Assembly: GCF_008933165.1 (NCBI RefSeq)
Contig: NZ_WBVQ01000001.1
Location: 1,578,621 to 1,642,620, forward strand
Source of the DNA: Phaeocystidibacter marisrubri
GTDB lineage: Bacteria; Bacteroidota; Bacteroidia; Flavobacteriales; Schleiferiaceae
Direction of reading: 5' to 3'
DNA: 64,000 bases
Shown: in pieces, positions 45,395 through 54,564 of the stretch
Layout of the letters: every line of letters begins with the position of its first letter
Numbering within the stretch: position 1 is the first letter of the stretch
The notes under the pieces: generated by a model
The model's database searches: none
The model's input: only the letters and a program-made list of their open reading frames with translations
Told to the model about the DNA's origin: nothing
Translations under genes and position numbers: made by a program

Positions 45395-45455
45395 GGCGAA
45401 GAATTTGTGTGAATAATTTAACAAGATTCGCCCTCTCAAAACGAATCGTGCATCC

Positions 45456-45485
45456 CAAATATAGCAGATTAAGGATTCTCTACAA
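45456..45485 (-). promoter_or_regulatory. Promoter of giant gene copy 2
   Basis: TATATTTG (-7, 45456-45463) and TTG (-33, 45483-45485) separated by 19 bases on the minus strand, the Bacteroidota consensus arrangement. The leader ends with ACACAAATTCTTCGC just before the ATG, which is shared with copy 1. Confidence 0.75.
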
Positions 45486-45661
45486 TGAAATTGAACGATA
45501 AACCCTACAAAAAATACTATTTCACTTGAAATCGTAACAATACAGCCCGTTTGCCGCAGGTAAAAATCAAATCAGAATACTATTTCATTTTTTTTTCGAT
45601 CTCACCCCAACGTGAAAAGAATACTGGGCGTATAGATGGTATCAACAAGACTGGAAGTAAT

Positions 45662-46060
45662 ATGCATATCAAAGACTTCATCGAAGATCATCACGCTTTT
45701 ATCGAGCGAATTGAAGATCGCCTTTCTGCGTTCCAACGCACTTCGGACCCCTACTACCTCGAAGAGATGAAGCAACTCATCCAAAGAAAGAAAAGTGCAA
45801 CTTCCAGCTATTACGTTGAATCTCATTTTAGTGAGACTACAGAAGAGACGTTCCTCCAACGCCTCCAGCGCTCCCATCCCGACCTCACCTCTCACGAATT
45901 GCGCATCTGTACACTCTTGCGATTGGGCCAAAGTTCTAAGTCCATCGCCACAAGCTTGAATATTAAATCCGCTTCCGTGGATGTAGCCCGACACCGAATC
46001 CGAAAAAAATTGAATATCCACTCGGGTGATTCACTCTCTAAATATTTGAGTGAATTCTGA
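45662..46060 (+). CDS. Solitary LuxR-type HTH regulator
   Basis: A 132-residue protein (start at ATG 45662; the upstream frame is AT-rich leader). The N-terminal half is helical and charged; the C-terminal ~65 residues are a LuxR/GerE-type HTH (SHPDLTSHELRICTLLRLGQSSKSIATSLNIKSASVDVARHRIRKKL). This C-domain is the one seen at the end of the large Bacteroidota regulators with propeller and Y_Y_Y sensor domains, but here the sensor and TM part is missing, so it must respond differently or act constitutively. It is divergent from giant gene copy 2 across about 270 bases, which makes that gene a candidate target. Confidence 0.8.
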   Translation: MHIKDFIEDHHAFIERIEDRLSAFQRTSDPYYLEEMKQLIQRKKSATSSYYVESHFSETTEETFLQRLQRSHPDLTSHELRICTLLRLGQSSKSIATSLNIKSASVDVARHRIRKKLNIHSGDSLSKYLSEF

Positions 46061-46368
46061 GGCGCTATATAATAATGGTATAAAGTATTCTTATCGTTCT
46101 TCCATCTCTCCCATAATACGGGAGTACCTTCCCATGCATTAGCACGTCGACGAACCTTATCATCTGTATAGGATATTTTCGACGTATACCGTCATTTTCA
46201 TACTTCACATCTTGAAACATACACCAGTAATCGAACTTCATTTGTTTGATTATTAATCATTTAGACCGCTATTTAGAATCCTTCTAATTTTATTGGCTTT
46301 TCCTTTGACGTTATTCTTCGTCACAACTATATTTGCCTCGTTATTTTAAATCAATCTAAATAAAGATA
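46061..46368 (+). promoter_or_regulatory. Non-coding leader and promoter of the HmuY/TonB receptor locus
   Basis: No gene in these 308 bases. Near the end is TTTG (46304-46307) and TATATTTG (46328-46335) separated by 20 bases, a full match to the Bacteroidota -33/-7 arrangement, 33 bases before the HmuY-like start. A small hairpin CTCCC/GGGAG (46108-46124) lies further up; it has no T run. Confidence 0.7.
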
Positions 46369-47577
46369 ATGAAGCGTTTATACACGGTTACCCTTGCCTG
46401 CCTCACTAGCTCTATCGCATTCTCGCAGCAAGATTCAGTTTCCCTTGACCCAGGCTACCAAAGTGAAGTATGGTACAGCCTTTCCAATGGAGAAGTGTCT
46501 TCTAACAACGTCAGCATCTGGGATCTTGGATTTGATGTGTCTCCAACGGGATATGCTATCCGTATCAACGCCGGAAGCGGTATTCGAGCATGGGCCTATC
46601 CAGGTGATACATCTGATTTTGAAACCCTAGACACAACCGGTATATCTGGATGGACGGAATTGACAAACGGGGAAATCAGTTGGTATGAAGGTGCACTCAA
46701 TTCCCTGGAAAACGGTTTGGACGTTGGTTGGGGTGAATACGATATGAGCACTCACGTCATTACCGGAAATAGAATCTTTGTATTGGAATTTGGGAATGGC
46801 TCTTACCAAAAGTTGATCATCAACTCTCTCACTTCAGGATCTTTCTACTTCCATCATGCATCCCTCGACAATAGCATGGACATGTCGCACGTGCTCACTA
46901 AATCAGACTTTACAAATGTCGACTTTGGCTACTTCAGCCTAATTAACCATTCATCTGTACAAGTAGAGCCACAAAGCGACTGGGATCTGTACTTCGGAAA
47001 GTACACGGCAGACCTCGGAATGCCATACAACGTAACAGGTGTTCTTCTTCAGCCTGATGCACAAGCGGTAAAAGCCTATCCAGTAAATGATCCAAATACC
47101 TATACCAACTGGGGTTCATGGGGATTCTCAAGCGATATGAACACCATTGGCTACGATTGGAAGTCATACAACTTCTCTCAAGGCGGATATGATATCGCAG
47201 ACAGTACAGTGTACTTCGTAAAAACAGCAAATGAGGACATTTACAAGGTTGTGTTCACAGGATTTGGTGGATCATCTACGGGAAAAATGTACTTCAATAA
47301 AAGTTTGGTTTCTACCATTGGCCTAAATGAAGAATCGTCTTCTTTCATAGAGGTGTATCCCAATCCCGCTTCAGACATCATCACGATTGTTTCTGATTAC
47401 AATGAAAATGCTACCGCTCAACTCCTTTCCACCAATGGAAGTATAGTACGCACAACTTCTTTGAAATCCAGCCTATCCACACAATCCATCGACGTTAGCG
47501 CACTGCCTAGAGGGATTTATATCCTTCGCGTTCAAAGTGGATCCGACGTTCAAACCGAAAGAATCATCATCCAATAA
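46369..47577 (+). CDS. HmuY-like (heme-binding-type) protein with T9SS type A sorting domain
   Basis: A 402-residue secreted protein. Signal peptide 1-19 (ends IAFSQ). Two repeats of the HmuY-type beta-sandwich are visible: QSEVWYSLSNGEVSSNNVSIWDLGFDV then IRINAGSG, and later SDWDLYFGKYTADLGMPYNVTGVLL. HmuY captures heme and hands it to a TonB receptor; the Porphyromonas His ligands cannot be located by eye here. The last ~75 residues (EVYPNPASDIITI ... RIIIQ) are a type A sorting domain, so this copy reaches the surface by T9SS, unlike the lipoprotein copy at 50828. First gene of the locus, 9 bases before the DUF6607-type gene. Confidence 0.82.
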   Translation: MKRLYTVTLACLTSSIAFSQQDSVSLDPGYQSEVWYSLSNGEVSSNNVSIWDLGFDVSPTGYAIRINAGSGIRAWAYPGDTSDFETLDTTGISGWTELTNGEISWYEGALNSLENGLDVGWGEYDMSTHVITGNRIFVLEFGNGSYQKLIINSLTSGSFYFHHASLDNSMDMSHVLTKSDFTNVDFGYFSLINHSSVQVEPQSDWDLYFGKYTADLGMPYNVTGVLLQPDAQAVKAYPVNDPNTYTNWGSWGFSSDMNTIGYDWKSYNFSQGGYDIADSTVYFVKTANEDIYKVVFTGFGGSSTGKMYFNKSLVSTIGLNEESSSFIEVYPNPASDIITIVSDYNENATAQLLSTNGSIVRTTSLKSSLSTQSIDVSALPRGIYILRVQSGSDVQTERIIIQ

Positions 47578-47586
47578 ACCATCGAA

Positions 47587-48513
47587 ATGAAAAAATTAGC
47601 CCTTCTTTCATTGAGCCTTTTGAGCGTACCTACCCTTGCTCAGAGTCAGGAAGATCGCGATGCCATCCTCGCGCAATGCGGTTGTAAAGAAGTTGAATTC
47701 GACTTCGTGGAAACCTTCATTTATGCAGAAGACTACGAAAGACGTGAACCGTATCATGCACATGCCACAGCAGAGTGGATTTTTGCGGATGAAACGGAAG
47801 ATGACAAAATTGTGATTCAACACATTTTGGTGGTGAACGATTCCATCATCGTAAAACACTGGAGACAAGATTGGTTGTTCGAAAACACAGACATCCACAA
47901 CTTCATGGGAGATTCCAAATGGGATTATGTCAAGCTTGATGAAAACTCTGCAGAAGGTCAGTGGACACAGAAGGTCTACCAAGTGGATGACAGTCCCCGC
48001 TACCAAGGAAGCGCAACATGGGTACACGTTGATGGTCGATCTTTTTGGGAAAGCACTACCAACGCGCCACTTCCTAGACGTGAATACACCAAGCGCAGCG
48101 ACTATAATGTCATGGAGCGTACCAACCGCCATGAAATCACAGAAAATGGATTTGATCACATTCAAGAAAACATCAAAACCGTTCTGAAAGACGGCGAGAA
48201 AACACCTATTGTTAGCGAAGCCGGCCTCAACCGCTACACCTCTACTGATGATTCAAAATGTGAGGTAGCACGAGTTTGGTGGAATGAGCACAAGGCATAC
48301 TGGAGAACCGTTCGTTCGGTATGGGACGAAATTCTCCTTCCGAACAACAACGTAGAGATTGAATCTTTTGTAGACGGCAAACTCCTTTGGAAAGCATTGT
48401 ACGCTTTTGAAGAAGAATCAAAAGACCTTTCTGAAACCGAATTACGTGAAGAGCTGAAAGAACTGATGAATGAGTACGTCACACTCACTCCAACTGTAAG
48501 CTCTGTAGAATAA
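47587..48513 (+). CDS. DUF6607-type secreted protein
   Basis: A 308-residue protein with a signal peptide (LALLSLSLLSVPTLAQ). The start of the mature part (RDAILAQCGCKEVEFDFVETF) and HWRQDWLFENTDIHNF in the middle match a family of Bacteroidota found beside TonB receptors, which I associate with DUF6607. No catalytic motif is recognised; it is rich in Trp, His and acidic residues. Its place between an HmuY-like protein and a TonB receptor suggests a periplasmic or outer-membrane helper in ligand uptake. Function unproven. Confidence 0.75.
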   Translation: MKKLALLSLSLLSVPTLAQSQEDRDAILAQCGCKEVEFDFVETFIYAEDYERREPYHAHATAEWIFADETEDDKIVIQHILVVNDSIIVKHWRQDWLFENTDIHNFMGDSKWDYVKLDENSAEGQWTQKVYQVDDSPRYQGSATWVHVDGRSFWESTTNAPLPRREYTKRSDYNVMERTNRHEITENGFDHIQENIKTVLKDGEKTPIVSEAGLNRYTSTDDSKCEVARVWWNEHKAYWRTVRSVWDEILLPNNNVEIESFVDGKLLWKALYAFEEESKDLSETELREELKELMNEYVTLTPTVSSVE

Positions 48514-48544
48514 GCATAGTTGTGTGTTGCACTTTGTGCAATTG

Positions 48545-48578
48545 CCCTGAGTCTGGAACCCTTCAGACTCAGGGTTTC
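48545..48578 (+). terminator. Hairpin between the DUF6607-type gene and the TonB receptor
   Basis: 10-bp perfect stem CCCTGAGTCT/AGACTCAGGG (48545-48554 with 48565-48574) followed by TTTCACTTTG. The short T run suggests partial termination, which would lower receptor expression relative to the two upstream genes. Confidence 0.7.
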
Positions 48579-48596
48579 ACTTTGAACTGAAGCAAA

Positions 48597-50831
48597 TTGA
48601 ACCGCACGTTCCCCCTCACCCTACTCTTACTCCTGACCTCCCTCACAGCATGGAGTCAGCATACTATTCACATTGTGGACGAAAACAAGTTGCCTGTTCC
48701 GTACGCTTGTGTGAAGATTAAGTCGCCCAGTGGAACGGTTGAAAACGTGATTTTCTCCAACCGTGAAGGTCAAATCACCATCAATAAGCAAACCGATGGT
48801 AACCAACTGATTGCAATTGATGCCTTGGGATATTCTACCTACGAAACCCGACTTACTCAGATCCCAGCTACCGTTCAACTAGAACCCCGTTCTGAGATCC
48901 TACAAGACATCGTCGTTACCGGACAACATGCGCCAACCACCGCAGAGGCTGCGGTTCACGATGTTCGCGTCATCCAAAAATCTCGCATTGAACAAATGGG
49001 CGCCAACAATGTGAGCGAAATCCTCTCTAAAGAATTGAACCTCAGAAGCTATCAAGACAATGTTCTTGGAAGCCAGATGGAAATGCAAGGCGTTTCAGGA
49101 CAAAATATCAAGGTTCTCATCGATGGAGTCCCGGTGGTCGGCCGACTAGACGGTAACATCGACCTTAGTCAGATTGACGCCAACAGCGTGGAGCGCATAG
49201 AAGTCATTAAAGGTCCTCTCTCCGTGCAATACGGCACCGACGCCCTCGGTGGAACCATCAACATCATCACCAAGCCAAACACCAACGTCACCGCAGCTCA
49301 AATTAAAACCTACTATGAGTCGGTGGGACAATACAACACCCACCTCAACCTTAACCTAGGCACCTCCAAACACCAAGTTAAATTCAACGGTGGCCGACAA
49401 TACTTTGACGGTTGGTCCAATGGAGACCCTCAATTCCAATATCTATCTGAAATAATCAGCGATTCATCCCGCTTCCAAACTTGGAAACCCAAACTCCAAT
49501 GGATGGGACGTCTGAACTACGACTATAACCCACGACAAAACCTCAACATCGGATTAGGAGCCTCTATCTACACGGAAGAAATGACCAACAGGGGTTTACC
49601 TCGCGGTCCCTATGGAGAAACGGCATTTGACGATATATACCAAACCGATAGAAACGACGCTTCCATTCGAGTGAATTGGAAAACCCCATCGAACTCTCAA
49701 CTCAACATTCTCACAGCCTACAATTACTACAACCGCACAAAGAACACCTTTGTAAGAAACCTCACGAACCTCGACTCTGAATTATCGTCGAACTCCGGCG
49801 ACCAAGACACCACTCGATTTGATTCCTGGATGAGCAGAGGTACTTGGAGTTCTTCCGCCGACAGCAATGCCGTGCGATACTCCTTGGGTTACGATATGAA
49901 CATGGAATCTACTGTAGGAAGACGCATTGAAAACGGACGGCAACAAATTACCAATATTGCAGGCTTCACCGATGTTGAATGGAACATTACTGAAGCTTTG
50001 ATTCTTCGCCCCGGCGTACGCTTCGGCTACAACAGCACCTTCGAAATTCCTGTGATTCCCTCCTTCCAACTCCGCTGGGGAAAGCGCGAAAACGTGATGC
50101 GCTTCTCCTATGCTCGAGGATTTAGATCACCTTCATTGAAAGAACTCTATTTCGATTTTGTAGATATCAACCACGACATCCATGGCAACACCTCTCTTCT
50201 TCCTGAAGATGGCCACAATTTTCGAGTGAGCTTTCATCACAACCACACGTTCAGTGGAGGTCGTTTTAACTGGTGGGTGGAATCCTTCTACAACGATATT
50301 CAAAACCTCATCTCCCTCGCTCAGACCGGAAGTTCCACACTCTACAGCTATGTGAATATAGGCGAGTTTCAATCCATGGGAATCAATTTGGGAACCGCTT
50401 TGAGTTACGAGCAGTGGTCTATTGATCTTGGAGTCGCATACACAGGGCAATCTGGTCGAACCATCGAATTAGCCGAAGAACCCGTACTCTACAGCCCAGA
50501 AATTCAGAGCACCTTAAAGTATTTCATCCCTAGCATCAACCTCAATCTAAGCCTATTCTACAAGTACAATGGCGTGCAACTGGGGTACGGAATAGATTCG
50601 GACGACCAGGTTTACCAAACGCGAATTGACGACTATCACTCCATGGACCTAACCGCATCAACTTCCTTCTTTAAGCGCAAGTTGAAACTTACAGCAGGCG
50701 CTAAAAACCTCTTCAACGTCACCTTACTAAACGCAACCTCAAGTAGTGGAGCGCATTCAGGAGGTGGCTCCATCCCTCAAAACTGGGGAAGATCCTACTT
50801 CATCGGATTATCATATACCATCGGAAAATGA
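48597..50831 (+). CDS. TonB-dependent receptor of the HmuY-like locus
   Basis: A 744-residue outer-membrane receptor from a TTG start, giving a signal peptide ending LTAWSQ. CarboxypepD_reg-like domain at ~20-100, plug at ~105-220 (VSGQNIKVLIDGVPVVGRLDGNIDLSQI, ERIEVIKGPLSVQYGTDALGGTINIITKP), then the barrel. A FRAP-like box FRSPSLKELYFDF (~505) and GNTSLLPEDGHNF (~530) replace the FRAP/NPNL boxes of heme receptors. It overlaps the second HmuY-like gene by 4 bases (ATGA). Heme is the inferred ligand, from the HmuY-like neighbours on both sides. TonB-ExbBD are not in the window. Confidence 0.9.
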   Translation: MNRTFPLTLLLLLTSLTAWSQHTIHIVDENKLPVPYACVKIKSPSGTVENVIFSNREGQITINKQTDGNQLIAIDALGYSTYETRLTQIPATVQLEPRSEILQDIVVTGQHAPTTAEAAVHDVRVIQKSRIEQMGANNVSEILSKELNLRSYQDNVLGSQMEMQGVSGQNIKVLIDGVPVVGRLDGNIDLSQIDANSVERIEVIKGPLSVQYGTDALGGTINIITKPNTNVTAAQIKTYYESVGQYNTHLNLNLGTSKHQVKFNGGRQYFDGWSNGDPQFQYLSEIISDSSRFQTWKPKLQWMGRLNYDYNPRQNLNIGLGASIYTEEMTNRGLPRGPYGETAFDDIYQTDRNDASIRVNWKTPSNSQLNILTAYNYYNRTKNTFVRNLTNLDSELSSNSGDQDTTRFDSWMSRGTWSSSADSNAVRYSLGYDMNMESTVGRRIENGRQQITNIAGFTDVEWNITEALILRPGVRFGYNSTFEIPVIPSFQLRWGKRENVMRFSYARGFRSPSLKELYFDFVDINHDIHGNTSLLPEDGHNFRVSFHHNHTFSGGRFNWWVESFYNDIQNLISLAQTGSSTLYSYVNIGEFQSMGINLGTALSYEQWSIDLGVAYTGQSGRTIELAEEPVLYSPEIQSTLKYFIPSINLNLSLFYKYNGVQLGYGIDSDDQVYQTRIDDYHSMDLTASTSFFKRKLKLTAGAKNLFNVTLLNATSSSGAHSGGGSIPQNWGRSYFIGLSYTIGK

Positions 50832-51781
50832 GAATCACAATACTCACCACTGCTGTTCTTCTTCTCAGCGCTTGCCAGCCTGACGAGGTAGCCATTCCAG
50901 GCCATACATCTGGTTCAGAAGAAAGTCATTCTGTAGAAATCGGGCCTGATTACAGCCATCAACTGTACTACAGTTTAGAAGAAAAAACCGTGATTCGTCA
51001 GAATGTAAAGACCGAATGGGATCTCGGCTTCGAATCCGCAGAAGAAGGCTATCACATCGTCTTGAATTCCGCCCTTTACAATGCAGTTGCACATGTAAAC
51101 AAAGAGTTCTCATCGCCTCTTCAACTCGACAGTCTTGATTGGAAATACGACTCTTCCAAGGGAGATTTAGACAGCACTGCTTTTGGCGACTACCGTCAGC
51201 TTACCGGATTTTTTGCGTTAGACCTTGGACGTAACGTTGACGGTAGTTCCAGAGGCTATATTCGACTGCAAATACTCAGTCATTCTGAAAGCGAATACTC
51301 CATTCGAGTGGCCGATTTGGCCTTGACTTCAGAAGACACTTTCACCATTGCAAAAGCAGCGAATACTACCTACACATGCTTCAGCATAGATCGTCGATCT
51401 GTGGTTGACATAGAGCCTCATCGTGCGGGTTGGGATCTTTGGTTTACGCCCTACACTTATGTATTCCACAATCCCCCCCTTCCCTACTCGGTTACTGGAG
51501 TTCTCATCAACCCACACCAAGTGGAAGTGGCAATTTCTAGCGATTCATGGGAGAATACCACCTATGAATCCAGCACCGCGCTCTCCTTCTCCAGTCAACA
51601 CGATGTGATTGGCTATGAATGGAAAGAGTACAACTTCGATTCAGGACTTTACGAAATCGACAATTCCATCATTTATGTGATTCGAAGCGTATCGGGTAAA
51701 ATTTACAAACTCCGGTTTACTGATTTCTACAACAATGTTGGAGAAAGAGGCTATCCGACGTTTGATTTGGTAGAACTCTAA
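50828..51781 (+). CDS. HmuY-like lipoprotein
   Basis: A 317-residue lipoprotein (signal ending LLLSAC, lipid Cys at 16). It shares with the T9SS copy at 46369 the features SHQLYYSLEEKTVIRQNVKTEWDLGFES, AGWDLWFTPYTYV and LPYSVTGVLINPHQVEV, i.e. the same two-repeat HmuY-type fold, but has no sorting domain and ends after the second repeat. It should sit on the outer membrane as the classical HmuY does, beside the receptor whose stop it overlaps by 4 bases. Confidence 0.85.
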   Translation: MRITILTTAVLLLSACQPDEVAIPGHTSGSEESHSVEIGPDYSHQLYYSLEEKTVIRQNVKTEWDLGFESAEEGYHIVLNSALYNAVAHVNKEFSSPLQLDSLDWKYDSSKGDLDSTAFGDYRQLTGFFALDLGRNVDGSSRGYIRLQILSHSESEYSIRVADLALTSEDTFTIAKAANTTYTCFSIDRRSVVDIEPHRAGWDLWFTPYTYVFHNPPLPYSVTGVLINPHQVEVAISSDSWENTTYESSTALSFSSQHDVIGYEWKEYNFDSGLYEIDNSIIYVIRSVSGKIYKLRFTDFYNNVGERGYPTFDLVEL

Positions 51782-51813
51782 GGTGACGTATACTGAAACT
51801 AGGTTACGGTTAC

Positions 51814-52152
51814 CTACTTTGCATGAGGCCCCATAGCCAATACGTATTGCAAAATCAGATTCTCATCAGAAGGTGTGAGGGTAGAACCTTTTCTGTTTGC
51901 CTTCGGAACCATGGCTGGAACAAGACGTCTCCACTCCTCCTCGGTATAGGCTTTCGGATCTTCTAAGCCGTGACACTTATTGCAATTCGCAGAGTACAAC
52001 TCGTAGCCTTTGGTCAATTCCGCAAGCGTGAGGTCCGGGTTAGCAGTGCTTACTCTCTCTACATCAGAAGTTGTTGGGGAAGCCAATTGAGCGGAGCCAC
52101 ATGAGGCTAGAAATGCGATGGATAGTACAACGCCATATTTGATAACCTTCAT
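51814..52152 (-). CDS. Mono-heme c-type cytochrome lipoprotein
   Basis: A 112-residue class I cytochrome c. Lipoprotein signal ends LASC. A single heme site C-N-K-C-H (about residues 57-61) with a possible Met ligand in PAMVPKA (about 80). Electron carrier or small sensor at the outer or inner membrane. Heme attachment requires the Ccm proteins encoded at 20.5-25.2 kb. It converges on the heme-uptake operon, its stop lying 32 bases past the HmuY-like lipoprotein stop. Confidence 0.9.
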   Translation of the reverse strand: MKVIKYGVVLSIAFLASCGSAQLASPTTSDVERVSTANPDLTLAELTKGYELYSANCNKCHGLEDPKAYTEEEWRRLVPAMVPKANRKGSTLTPSDENLILQYVLAMGPHAK

Positions 52153-52273
52153 TAAATCTAGTTTTCAGTTGAATTTTTGAATCTGTCCAATTTAGAAATA
52201 TTCTCTCTACTACACTTGTACGACTCAATGGACTTCCACGTACAAATGGTATATTGTGGTAAACCTAACCACT

Positions 52274-52804
52274 ATGCCTCGACACTATTTCCTCCTCTCC
52301 TTCCTATTGTTGTTTTGTATTTCGAACGCCGGAATGAGTCAGACAGAACCTGAAGGCAAGCCCAATTCCATCGGTGTATTAATCGGTCATAGCATCATTC
52401 CAAAGGGGGCTAAAAACGGTATAACCACTGCCATTATAACTCCCTCTTGGGCGATCGATTACAATTATGCCCTTCCCAATGGAATCACGCTTGGATGGCA
52501 CAATGAAATCATCATTGAATCCTTCGAATACGAATCAACTGAAAATCAAGGTATAGTAATCGAACGATCCCGACCAATAGCCTCTTGCATCACTGCCGGT
52601 TATCAATACAAATCGATTCTCGCTTACATCGGCGGAGGCCTTGAAACAGCCAAAGAGGGCAACTACGGACTGTTTAGAATAGGCGCAGACTACTCCCTAG
52701 AAATGAGGTGGGATATGGAGTTTGTGATGGCCGTTAACTGGGATCTCAAAGTAGATGCGTACGATAGCTACGGCATTTCTGCAGGCATCGCTAAGAGATT
52801 CTAA
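52274..52804 (+). CDS. Small outer-membrane beta-barrel-like protein
   Basis: A 176-residue exported protein (ATG at 52274 gives the signal peptide; a GTG 18 bases upstream is the alternative). The mature chain is short beta strands alternating with glycines (SIGVLIGHSIIP, TLGWHNEIII, YKSILAYIGGGLE) and ends GISAGIAKRF with a terminal Phe, as in eight-stranded outer-membrane proteins. No family recognised; it is the first of five plus-strand envelope genes, though a gap of 54 bases separates it from the next. Confidence 0.65.
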   Translation: MPRHYFLLSFLLLFCISNAGMSQTEPEGKPNSIGVLIGHSIIPKGAKNGITTAIITPSWAIDYNYALPNGITLGWHNEIIIESFEYESTENQGIVIERSRPIASCITAGYQYKSILAYIGGGLETAKEGNYGLFRIGADYSLEMRWDMEFVMAVNWDLKVDAYDSYGISAGIAKRF

Positions 52805-52858
52805 CTATCTTTCTGATTCGAGCACAACCTTCAACTAAATAAGAAATCAACACGATAG

Positions 52859-53872
52859 ATGAAATACCCGCTACTCCTTTTAGCTGTTGCATTTAGCCTT
52901 CTCAGTTCTTGTAACTCCACGCCAGATCCCGAACACGAGGGCATGGTTTGGATTGAAGGAGGAACATACCGTGTAGGAAACGAAGGTTCGGAAGCCAAGA
53001 ATGTAGAAGGCCCGGTTTACGAAGTTGAAGTGGACGGATTTTGGATGGATGAAACCGAAGTGACCAATGCTCAATTCAGGGCATTTGTAGAAGCTACAGG
53101 CTACAAAACCGTGGCAGAACGTCCAGTAGATTGGGAGGAAATCAAGAAGCAACTTCCTCCAAACACACCTCGACCACCGGATTCTATTCTTCAGCCTGGC
53201 TCATTGATTTTTGAACCAGCACAAGCCGCCAACTTATACGATTTGTCGCAGTGGTGGAAATGGGAATTAGGCGCCGATTGGAAGCATCCTCACGGTCCGA
53301 ACAGTTCCATTGAAGGAAAAGACCAGCATCCGGTCGTTCACATCGCATTTGAAGACGCACAAGCCTACGCCAATTGGGCGGGCAAGAGTTTACCAACCGA
53401 AGCACAATGGGAAATTGCTGCGCTTGGAGGAAATGGACCCAGCGATTTCGCATGGGGCAATGAACTCACTCCAGAAGGAGAATATCTAGCCAATTACTTT
53501 CAAGGCACTTTTCCTGACGGCAATTCTGCCGCCGACGGCTATTCAACCACCGCTCCCGTTAAGAGCTTCCCTCCCAATGATTATGGGCTGTACGACATGA
53601 TTGGGAATGTTTGGGAATGGACCTCCGACTGGTATCGTCCCGATACCCACCGGAGCAATAAAGCGTTGGCAAAAGTGCGTGGATGCGTGAACCCGAATGG
53701 CCCTTCGCAGAGCTACGACCCGAATGACCCACTCGTCCCTAAACGCGTTACCAAAGGTGGGTCTTTCCTCTGTAGTTCAGAATACTGCAGCAATTACCGC
53801 CCCTCTGCTCGAATGGCAACTGCTTTTGATTCTGGTCAAGAACACCTGGGATTTAGATGTGTCTCTAAGTGA
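52859..53872 (+). CDS. Formylglycine-generating-enzyme-type lipoprotein
   Basis: A 337-residue lipoprotein (lipobox LSSC). From ~30 onward it is an FGE-sulfatase (SUMF1) domain: MVWIEGGTYRVGN, FWMDETEVTNAQFRAFVEATGY, HPVVHIAFEDAQAYANWAGKSLPTEAQWE, NVWEWTSDWY and KRVTKGGSFLCSSEYCSNYRPSARM. The last block keeps the two Cys spaced C-x4-C as in true FGE (human C336/C341), which converts a sulfatase Cys to formylglycine; most non-catalytic relatives such as GldJ/GldK lack them. No sulfatase gene is in the window. It overlaps the next gene by 4 bases (GTGA). Confidence 0.88.
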   Translation: MKYPLLLLAVAFSLLSSCNSTPDPEHEGMVWIEGGTYRVGNEGSEAKNVEGPVYEVEVDGFWMDETEVTNAQFRAFVEATGYKTVAERPVDWEEIKKQLPPNTPRPPDSILQPGSLIFEPAQAANLYDLSQWWKWELGADWKHPHGPNSSIEGKDQHPVVHIAFEDAQAYANWAGKSLPTEAQWEIAALGGNGPSDFAWGNELTPEGEYLANYFQGTFPDGNSAADGYSTTAPVKSFPPNDYGLYDMIGNVWEWTSDWYRPDTHRSNKALAKVRGCVNPNGPSQSYDPNDPLVPKRVTKGGSFLCSSEYCSNYRPSARMATAFDSGQEHLGFRCVSK

Positions 53873-54558
53873 AAAAACTATTCGTCATAGCACTTCTAGG
53901 AATGTCAGTAGCGGCACAATCGCAAATACTGATTTCCCTGCTATTTGGCGATAAGTTAAACTCGGATGGTGTAGAGTTTGGATTGGATGGAGGATTGGCG
54001 ATTCCAACTTTGACGCAAACGGAAGAACTCAAAGCTCGTTACACCTTGAATTTGGGGATGTACTTTGATATTCGAATCCGTGAATCGTGGTTCTTGCACA
54101 CGGGGTTTATCGTGAAATCTCCAGGTGGTGGAGCCAATATTTCCCCCTACACCACAGGCATTAGCTCTATCGACGATCAACTTGACAAATCAAAGGTAAC
54201 GCGACGATTGGGATACATTCATCTTCCCGCTTTCATTCGCTACCGTTTCCCGAATTTCCTCTTTTTAGAAGGAGGTCCACAAGTGGGATTTATGACCGCC
54301 GCCTATGATCGATTTCGAATACAGTCCGGCGATAACGATTTGGAGTACAAACACGACTTGATCAATCAACACCATCGATGGGATGCTGGACTGACTGTTG
54401 GCGTTGGATACAAGCTTTTCCACGGTCGAGGTATCACAACGGGAGTTCGCTACTACATGGGACTCACGGATGTTTCAAAGAACGACGGCATTCAACAAAA
54501 TCGCATTGGGTACATCTATGTGAGCATACCCATTGGTAGACACGACATCCCAGAATAA
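53869..54558 (+). CDS. PorT-like outer-membrane beta-barrel protein
   Basis: A 229-residue protein from a GTG start overlapping the FGE stop (GTGA). Signal peptide ends AAQSQ. The mature part (GVEFGLDGGLAIPTLTQTEELKARYTLNLGMYFDIRIRES ... YIHLPAFIRYRF ... FLEGGPQVGFM) is the outer-membrane beta-barrel pattern (PorT/OMP_b-brl_2) with YIHLPAFIRYRF as its hallmark; strands continue to a basic C-terminus. Translationally coupled to the FGE-type lipoprotein and 6 bases before the next gene. Role unknown. Confidence 0.82.
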   Translation: MKKLFVIALLGMSVAAQSQILISLLFGDKLNSDGVEFGLDGGLAIPTLTQTEELKARYTLNLGMYFDIRIRESWFLHTGFIVKSPGGGANISPYTTGISSIDDQLDKSKVTRRLGYIHLPAFIRYRFPNFLFLEGGPQVGFMTAAYDRFRIQSGDNDLEYKHDLINQHHRWDAGLTVGVGYKLFHGRGITTGVRYYMGLTDVSKNDGIQQNRIGYIYVSIPIGRHDIPE

Positions 54559-54564
54559 TAGCGT

